A stretch of DNA of 10,051 nt, taken from assembly GCA_964564325.1 (NCBI GenBank), contig CAZMBD010000083.1, positions 1 to 10,051 on the forward strand, given 5' to 3'. A program made the position numbers and the translations under genes. Shown in pieces: positions 5,811 through 10,051 of this stretch (position 1 is the first letter of the stretch; every line of letters begins with the position of its first letter). Origin of the DNA: JAAZMA01 sp964564325 (GTDB lineage Bacteria > Bacillota > Clostridia > Tissierellales > Tepidimicrobiaceae). The notes under the pieces are model-generated. The model made no database searches, was not told the origin of the DNA, and was given only the letters and a program-made list of their open reading frames with translations.

Positions 5811-6239
5811 ATGTTAAATATAGATAGTATTTCGAGAGGAATAGTAATAGACCATATAAAAGTAGGTTATGGTTTTAGTATATTTAAATATTTAGGATTA
5901 GATAAAGCTGATTATACAGTAGCATTAATAATGAATGCACCTAGTAAGAAACATGGTAGAAAGGATTTAATTAAAATAGAAAATAAAATAGATGTAGATT
6001 TAACCATGTTAGGTTTTATAGATCCAAATATTACTGTAAATATTATAGAAAATGAAAAAATAGTAGAAAAGATTAACTTATCTTTGCCAGAAAAGGTAGA
6101 AGGTATTATAGAATGTAAAAACCCTAGATGTGTAACATCAACAGAGAGAAATATAGTTCATAGATTTGTTCTGATAGATGAAAAAGAGGGTATCTATAAA
6201 TGTGAATACTGTGACCAAATATGTTCTTGGGAGGGGTAA
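5811..6239 (+). CDS. pyrI: Aspartate carbamoyltransferase, regulatory subunit
   Basis: PyrI binds nucleotides and holds the catalytic trimers together; CTP (with UTP) inhibits and ATP activates the E. coli enzyme. The 142 residues show the N-terminal allosteric domain (GIVIDHIKVGYGFSIFKYL, then MNAPSKKHGRKDLIKIEN) and the C-terminal zinc domain with ligands Cys102, Cys107 (CKNPRC), Cys131 and Cys134 (CEYC). Length and spacing suit the family (about 140-155 residues). The ATG directly follows the pyrB stop codon without a spacer base, and its ribosome binding site GGGGGTGAG lies inside the pyrB end, so the two chains are translated together, in keeping with equal stoichiometry. Whether the effector site keeps the E. 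coli responses cannot be read from sequence alone. Confidence 0.95.
   Translation: MLNIDSISRGIVIDHIKVGYGFSIFKYLGLDKADYTVALIMNAPSKKHGRKDLIKIENKIDVDLTMLGFIDPNITVNIIENEKIVEKINLSLPEKVEGIIECKNPRCVTSTERNIVHRFVLIDEKEGIYKCEYCDQICSWEG
6229..6236 (+). promoter_or_regulatory. Ribosome binding site deciding the GTG start of pyrC
   Basis: GGGAGGGG lies in the last codons of pyrI, about 5 nt before GTG at 6241. An upstream in-frame ATG at 6178 has no such site and would add 21 residues that overlap pyrI and do not look like dihydroorotase. Confidence 0.75.
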
Positions 6240-6240
6240 A

Positions 6241-7440
6241 GTGGAAATTTTAATTAAAAACTGTAGGGTAGTAGATGATACTAGAGATTTTCAGGGGGAT
6301 ATATATATTAAGGACGGAAAGATAGCTGAATATGGAAAGAAATTAGAACATGATTGTAAAACTATTAAGGGTGATGGATTGGTTGCAATGCCTGCCTTTA
6401 TAGATATACATGTTCATTTTAGAGAGCCAGGATATACCTATAAGGAAGATATATATACTGGAAGTTTGGCTGCTTTAAAAGGCGGATATACATTTGTAAA
6501 TCTAATGGGAAATACTAATCCTATAGCTAGTAATATGGATGTAGTAAATTATGTACTAGATAGAGCTAGCCAATTAGACTTAGTGGATATACATCAGGTA
6601 GTTTCTATAACTAAGGATTTTGATGGGAAAACCTTAGATCATTTAGATGATTTAGATAATAGAGTTAAATTTATATCGGATGACGGCAAAGGTATTCAAT
6701 CTAATTTTACTATGTATAATGCTATGCTAAAGGCAAAAGAAAAAGACTTAACAATAATAGCCCATGAAGAAGATGTAGAAATAGTAAATATAGATACTAG
6801 ATTGTCTGAAAATATAATGACTTTTAGGGATATTTATTTATCCAATATAATAGGAGCTAAATTACATTTGGCTCATGTTAGTACTAAAGAATGCATTGAT
6901 AAAATAAGAGAAGCTAAAATAGATAATCCAAATATTACTTGTGAAGTAACTCCACATCATATAGCTTTATATGATAATAATTATAGAGTAAATCCACCTA
7001 TTAGAGATAAAGAAGATGTAATAGCAATAATAGAAGGGATAAAGAATGGTACAGTAGATATGATTTCTACTGACCATGCCCCTCATTCTAAAGAAGATAA
7101 AGAAAAGGGATCTCCTGGCATATCAGGAATAGAAACAGCTTTTCCTATATGCTATACAACTTTAGTTAAATCTGGTAAAGTGTCATTAAATAAATTATCA
7201 GAACTTATGTCAGCTAATCCAGGACGATTTGCAGGTATTAATAAAGGGAAAATTGAAGTTGGATATGATGGCGATATAGTACTAGTAGATTTAGACAAGA
7301 AAATTATTGTAGAAGGAAAGAACTTTGTATCAAAAGGAAAAAACACTCCCTTTGAAGGCATGGAGTTTTTTGGAGATATAGTTGCTACTATAAGAAAAGG
7401 AGAAATCAAATATAATGGGGGGATAGAAATTGATAATTGA
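6241..7440 (+). CDS. pyrC: Dihydroorotase (class I, zinc-dependent)
   Basis: PyrC reversibly cyclises carbamoyl-aspartate to dihydroorotate. From the GTG start at 6241 it has 399 residues, starting MEILIKNCRVVDD as family members do. The amidohydrolase barrel shows His57-Val-His59 with Arg61 (DIHVHFREPG), Asp147/Asp148 in SDDGKGI (the bridging Asp of Bacillus-type class I enzymes), His175 in IIAHEED, His212 in HLAHVST and Asp278 in STDHAPH. The GTG start is set by GGGAGGGG; only one base separates it from the pyrI stop. Between His175 and His212 there are 37 residues, against about 53 in the Bacillus enzyme, so a loop of about 16 residues is missing although all ligands remain. The 3' end overlaps pyrF by 11 nt. 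Dihydropyrimidinase is less likely given FREPG and the operon. Confidence 0.94.
   Translation: MEILIKNCRVVDDTRDFQGDIYIKDGKIAEYGKKLEHDCKTIKGDGLVAMPAFIDIHVHFREPGYTYKEDIYTGSLAALKGGYTFVNLMGNTNPIASNMDVVNYVLDRASQLDLVDIHQVVSITKDFDGKTLDHLDDLDNRVKFISDDGKGIQSNFTMYNAMLKAKEKDLTIIAHEEDVEIVNIDTRLSENIMTFRDIYLSNIIGAKLHLAHVSTKECIDKIREAKIDNPNITCEVTPHHIALYDNNYRVNPPIRDKEDVIAIIEGIKNGTVDMISTDHAPHSKEDKEKGSPGISGIETAFPICYTTLVKSGKVSLNKLSELMSANPGRFAGINKGKIEVGYDGDIVLVDLDKKIIVEGKNFVSKGKNTPFEGMEFFGDIVATIRKGEIKYNGGIEIDN
7417..7423 (+). promoter_or_regulatory. Ribosome binding site deciding the TTG start of pyrF
   Basis: GGGGGGA lies 6 nt before TTG at 7430, inside the end of pyrC. No in-frame ATG exists near; the next GTG would remove the MIIDRL start seen in the family. 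Confidence 0.7.
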
Positions 7441-8302
7441 TAGATTATATGATGAAGTGAATAAAAAGGGAAATGTATGTGTAGGATTAGATACTCGTTT
7501 AGAATATGCACCAGATAATATAAAAGAAAAGTATCAGGATATAGATGAAATATTATTTCAATTTAATAAAAAAATAATAGATAATACAATAGATTTGGTT
7601 CCTATATATAAAATACAAATTGCATACTATGAAGCCTATGGTATAAAAGGTTTAATTGCCTATAGGAAAACTTTAGAATATATAAAAAACTTAAATTCAT
7701 TATCCATAGGAGATATAAAAAGAGGAGATATATCCTCTACAGCAGAAATGTATGCCAAAGCTCATTTAGAAGGAGAATTTGAAGCAGATTTTATTACCTT
7801 AAATCCTTATATGGGTTTCGATAGCATAATTCCTTATTTAAAATATATTGAAACGGGAGATAAAGGTATATTTGTACTACTTAGAACTTCAAATCCAGGA
7901 GCAAAAGACATACAATACCTAAATGTTAATTCACAATTAGGGTCTCCGCTATATTATCATGTAGGTGATAAATTAGCAGAAACTGGTTCAAAATACATTG
8001 GAAGTAGTGGTTATAGCAGTATTGGTGCAGTAGTAGGGGGAACTCATATTGATGAAGGAGTAGAAATTAGAGAAAGATATAAAAATATGTTTTTCTTAAT
8101 TCCTGGATATGGTCATCAAGGGGGACGTGGCAAAGATGTAGCTCTTTATTTAAATGACGGAAATGGTGGAATAGTCAATTCATCTAGGGGAATTATCACT
8201 GCTTATAAAGATAAAGAAGATGGCAAAGATAGATTTGATTACTATGCAAGACAAGCAGTACTTTCTATGAAGGAGGATATAGAAAATGAAACCAGGGTAT
8301 AG
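7430..8302 (+). CDS. pyrF: Orotidine 5'-phosphate decarboxylase, family 2
   Basis: PyrF decarboxylates OMP to UMP, the last step of the pathway. At 290 residues it belongs to the longer second subfamily rather than the roughly 235-residue B. subtilis type. The catalytic D-x-K-R-x-D is present as Asp95, Lys97, Arg98 and Asp100 (IGDIKRGDISSTAEMYA). CVGLDT near the start (Asp21), Lys61, TLNPYMGFDS, GTHIDEG, IPGYGHQGG and SSRGI are the other substrate and phosphate-binding blocks. TTG at 7430 is the start: it follows GGGGGGA at 6 nt and gives MIIDRL, the usual opening of this family. It overlaps the pyrC end by 11 nt and the pyrK start by 17 nt, which implies translational coupling. Confidence 0.94.
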   Translation: MIIDRLYDEVNKKGNVCVGLDTRLEYAPDNIKEKYQDIDEILFQFNKKIIDNTIDLVPIYKIQIAYYEAYGIKGLIAYRKTLEYIKNLNSLSIGDIKRGDISSTAEMYAKAHLEGEFEADFITLNPYMGFDSIIPYLKYIETGDKGIFVLLRTSNPGAKDIQYLNVNSQLGSPLYYHVGDKLAETGSKYIGSSGYSSIGAVVGGTHIDEGVEIRERYKNMFFLIPGYGHQGGRGKDVALYLNDGNGGIVNSSRGIITAYKDKEDGKDRFDYYARQAVLSMKEDIENETRV

Positions 8303-9101
8303 ACAGGCCATTATTTGTTCTAATACCGAGATAGCAACAAATATATATGAAATGAAAGTGACATTTACTCACAATGACAAAAACAAATGTCATCCTGAGA
8401 CGGACAGAATGAGCTTTGCTGACGAAGGATTTAATTATTTAGGGTTTCCTGGCCAATTCTATATGTTAAAATCTTGGGAACTAGATCCATTTTTACCTAG
8501 ACCTATTAGTATAGCTAATATAGAAGATGATATGATAATTTTTCTATATGAAGTAAGAGGTAAGGGAACAGATGTTTTTTCTAAACTAAAATCAGGAGAT
8601 ACATTAGAATTATTGGGACCCTTAGGTAATGGATTTGATTTAGAAAAGGTGGCAAACAAAACGTCCCTTTGCCATATTGCCATTATAAGTGGTGGTATAG
8701 GAATAGCTCCAATGATTTATTTGGCAAAAGAGTTGCAAGGGAATATAGATTTTTATTGTGGATTTAGAGATGAAGTATATTATATAGATAAAATCAAAAA
8801 ATATGTAGACAATATTTACATAACTACAGAAGATGGTTCAATAGGACACAAAGGATTTGTCACTGAATTATTTGTACCAGAAAAATATGATATGGTACTA
8901 AGTTGTGGCCCTATACCTATGATGAAGAATGTAGTAAATATGGTAGGAGACAAAATTCCAGTATTTCTTTCTATGGAAAGTAGAATGGCATGTGGTATTG
9001 GAGCATGTCTAGGATGTAGTATTGAAACTACCTTAGGTATGAAAAGAGTATGTAAGGATGGTCCAGTATTTTCAGGAAGGGAGGTAGTTTTTGATGGCTA
9101 A
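8286..9101 (+). CDS. pyrK: Dihydroorotate dehydrogenase B, electron transfer subunit
   Basis: PyrK passes electrons from the FMN of PyrD through a 2Fe-2S cluster and FAD to NAD+. The 271-residue protein has the ferredoxin-reductase layout: FAD-binding FPGQFYML and RPIS (Arg72-Ser75), GPLGNGF, the NAD-binding SGGIGIAPM (residues 135-143) and a C-terminal cluster site Cys236-x4-Cys241-x2-Cys244-x11-Cys256. Residues about 28-52 form a hydrophilic stretch with a His-Pro and several Asp/Lys that is longer than in the B. subtilis protein, an insertion before the FAD-binding PGQF. The ATG has AGGAGG upstream, within pyrF, and overlaps pyrF by 17 nt. The adjacent pyrD makes a class 1B enzyme with this chain. 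Confidence 0.94.
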   Translation: MKPGYRQAIICSNTEIATNIYEMKVTFTHNDKNKCHPETDRMSFADEGFNYLGFPGQFYMLKSWELDPFLPRPISIANIEDDMIIFLYEVRGKGTDVFSKLKSGDTLELLGPLGNGFDLEKVANKTSLCHIAIISGGIGIAPMIYLAKELQGNIDFYCGFRDEVYYIDKIKKYVDNIYITTEDGSIGHKGFVTELFVPEKYDMVLSCGPIPMMKNVVNMVGDKIPVFLSMESRMACGIGACLGCSIETTLGMKRVCKDGPVFSGREVVFDG

Positions 9102-10014
9102 TACTAGAGTCGAGATATGTGGCGTAGAATTTAAAAATCCAGTAATAGCTGCTTCAGGTACTTTTGGATTTGGACGAGAGTATGAAGAGTACTTTGATAT
9201 TTCTAAACTAGGTGGCATATGTACCAAAGGTTTAACATTGAATAAAAAAGATGGAAATAAAGGAATAAGAATCTATGAAGTAGCTAGTGGATTATTAAAT
9301 AGTATAGGATTACAAAATCCTGGTGTTGATAAATTCATTCAAGAGGAACTTCCATTTATGGAAAAACTAGACACTGTAATACTTGCTAATGTTGGTGGAG
9401 CTACTATTGAAGAATATATAGAGGCTATTATGAAATTAAATAATACCAATATAGACATAGTAGAATTAAATATATCTTGTCCAAATGTAAAAGAAGGTGG
9501 CATGGCTTTTGGAATAAAATCTGAAATAGCCTATAAAGTAGTAAGGGAAGTCAAAAGTATATGTAAAAAACCTTTGATAGTAAAATTATCTCCTAATGCA
9601 GAAAATATAGTAGAAATGGCTGAAGCCTGTACAAAGGCAGGGGCAGATGGACTTTCTCTTGTAAATACTTTTAATGGAATGGCCATAGATATATTTTCTA
9701 GAAAAGCTATGTTTAATAATATAACGGCAGGATTATCTGGGCCTTGTATTAAACCTATTGCATTGAGGATGGTATATGAAGTATCAAGGGCAGTGGATAT
9801 TCCAATCATAGGTATAGGAGGAATAGCAAACTATAAAGATGCAATAGAATTTATAATGGCTGGAGCTTATGCTATACAGATAGGGTCTGCCAATTTTATT
9901 AAACCAGATATTTCATTAGATATAATCAGTGGCATAGAAAGATTTATGGAAGATAAAAATATTAAAAACTTAGAAGAAATAAGAGGTATTATAGGGAGGG
10001 ATATAATTTGTTAA
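9094..10014 (+). CDS. pyrD: Dihydroorotate dehydrogenase B (class 1B), catalytic subunit
   Basis: PyrD oxidises dihydroorotate to orotate using FMN; as class 1B it delivers electrons to PyrK and then NAD+, not to quinone. The 306-residue barrel has NPVIAASGTFGFG near the start, the FMN-contact Lys45 in TKGLT, LNSIGLQNPG, the catalytic-base Cys129 in NISCPN (class 1 feature; class 2 has Ser), VKLSPN, and IIGIGGIANY then AGAYAIQIG for FMN phosphate. There is no N-terminal membrane helix, which also argues against class 2. I place the start at the ATG at 9094; the TTG at 9091 in the same frame sits only about 5 nt from GGGAGGT, while the ATG sits about 8 nt away and gives MANTRVEICGVEF. It overlaps pyrK by 8 nt and pyrE by 7 nt. 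Confidence 0.95.
   Translation: MANTRVEICGVEFKNPVIAASGTFGFGREYEEYFDISKLGGICTKGLTLNKKDGNKGIRIYEVASGLLNSIGLQNPGVDKFIQEELPFMEKLDTVILANVGGATIEEYIEAIMKLNNTNIDIVELNISCPNVKEGGMAFGIKSEIAYKVVREVKSICKKPLIVKLSPNAENIVEMAEACTKAGADGLSLVNTFNGMAIDIFSRKAMFNNITAGLSGPCIKPIALRMVYEVSRAVDIPIIGIGGIANYKDAIEFIMAGAYAIQIGSANFIKPDISLDIISGIERFMEDKNIKNLEEIRGIIGRDIIC
9994..10000 (+). promoter_or_regulatory. Ribosome binding site for the TTG start of pyrE
   Basis: GGGAGGG is 7 nt before TTG at 10008, inside the last codons of pyrD. It supports translation of the partial gene at the right edge. Confidence 0.7.
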
Positions 10015-10051
10015 CTGAAATGTTAAAGGAAACAGAAGCTTTTTTAGAAGG
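10008..10051 (+). CDS. pyrE: Orotate phosphoribosyltransferase, 3'-partial (first 14 codons)
   Basis: The open frame from TTG at 10008 reads MLTEMLKETEAFLE and then probably Gly, the usual N-terminal helix of orotate phosphoribosyltransferase, which continues as GHF plus the substrate loop outside this window. PyrE adds ribose phosphate from PRPP to orotate, the step before PyrF. TTG overlaps the pyrD stop by 7 nt and has GGGAGGG 7 nt upstream. Only 44 nt are present and the PRPP-binding motif is beyond the edge, so identity rests on the short match and on operon order. Confidence 0.75.
   Translation, partial: MLTEMLKETEAFLE

Noticed and set aside
6178..6240. Upstream ATG start for pyrC (21 extra residues)
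   Set aside because: The stretch overlaps the zinc-finger coding part of pyrI in another frame, has no ribosome binding site, and is not dihydroorotase-like.
7152..7511. Minus-strand open frame of 119 codons opposite the pyrC end and pyrF start
   Set aside because: The opposite strand is conserved coding sequence across the whole length; the frame is rich in Ser/Ile/Pro as expected for a reverse shadow.
9091..9093. TTG start one codon before the pyrD ATG
   Set aside because: The ATG at 9094 has better spacing to GGGAGGT and gives the usual family N-terminus.
1..10051. CRISPR array, insertion sequence, phage or other mobile element
   Set aside because: No spaced direct repeats, transposase or integrase domains, or terminal inverted repeats with target duplications are visible; the genes are housekeeping or sporulation type with uniform composition.

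Overview
The window is about 10 kb of AT-rich chromosome from an endospore-forming, low-GC Gram-positive bacterium, most likely a clostridial or Tissierella-like anaerobe. The evidence is the heavy use of AT-rich codons, strong purine-rich ribosome binding sites, frequent TTG/GTG starts, small spore-coat (CotF-type) genes and a PyrR-type attenuator. No insertion sequence, CRISPR array, tRNA or rRNA gene is visible. A run of ten N at 269-278 marks an assembly gap.

Left part (1-4080), separate metabolic and small genes: the window opens inside a phosphoenolpyruvate synthase gene (ppsA, + strand, broken only by the assembly gap) that ends at a strong hairpin terminator. A small minus-strand gene of DUF3787-like type, possibly a spore protein, follows. 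Diverging from it is an HD-domain phosphohydrolase, with a perfect 15-bp palindrome in the intergenic region. Next come two minus-strand genes: an arginase (rocF-type, all metal ligands present, own promoter) and a YkuS/UPF0180 small protein.

Middle (4081-4705), sporulation: two adjacent CotF-like spore-coat genes lie behind a sequence resembling a forespore sigma-G promoter and end in a compact terminator.

Right part (4706-10051), de novo UMP synthesis: a promoter and PyrR-type attenuator leader precede pyrB-pyrI-pyrC-pyrF-pyrK-pyrD-pyrE, the last gene cut by the window edge. The genes abut or overlap and should form one translationally coupled operon. PyrBI makes carbamoyl-aspartate, PyrC cyclises it to dihydroorotate, PyrDK oxidises that to orotate with NAD+ through FAD and a 2Fe-2S cluster, PyrE adds ribose phosphate and PyrF decarboxylates OMP to UMP. 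The leader can form a PyrR-binding hairpin, an antiterminator and a terminator that share bases, so UMP-bound PyrR should shut the operon off. pyrR and the carbamoyl phosphate synthetase genes are not in the window.

Nothing here looks like an undescribed system. The items most worth a second look are the palindrome upstream of the HD hydrolase, the shortened PyrC, the insertion in PyrK, the sigma-G-like promoter and the small DUF3787-like gene.
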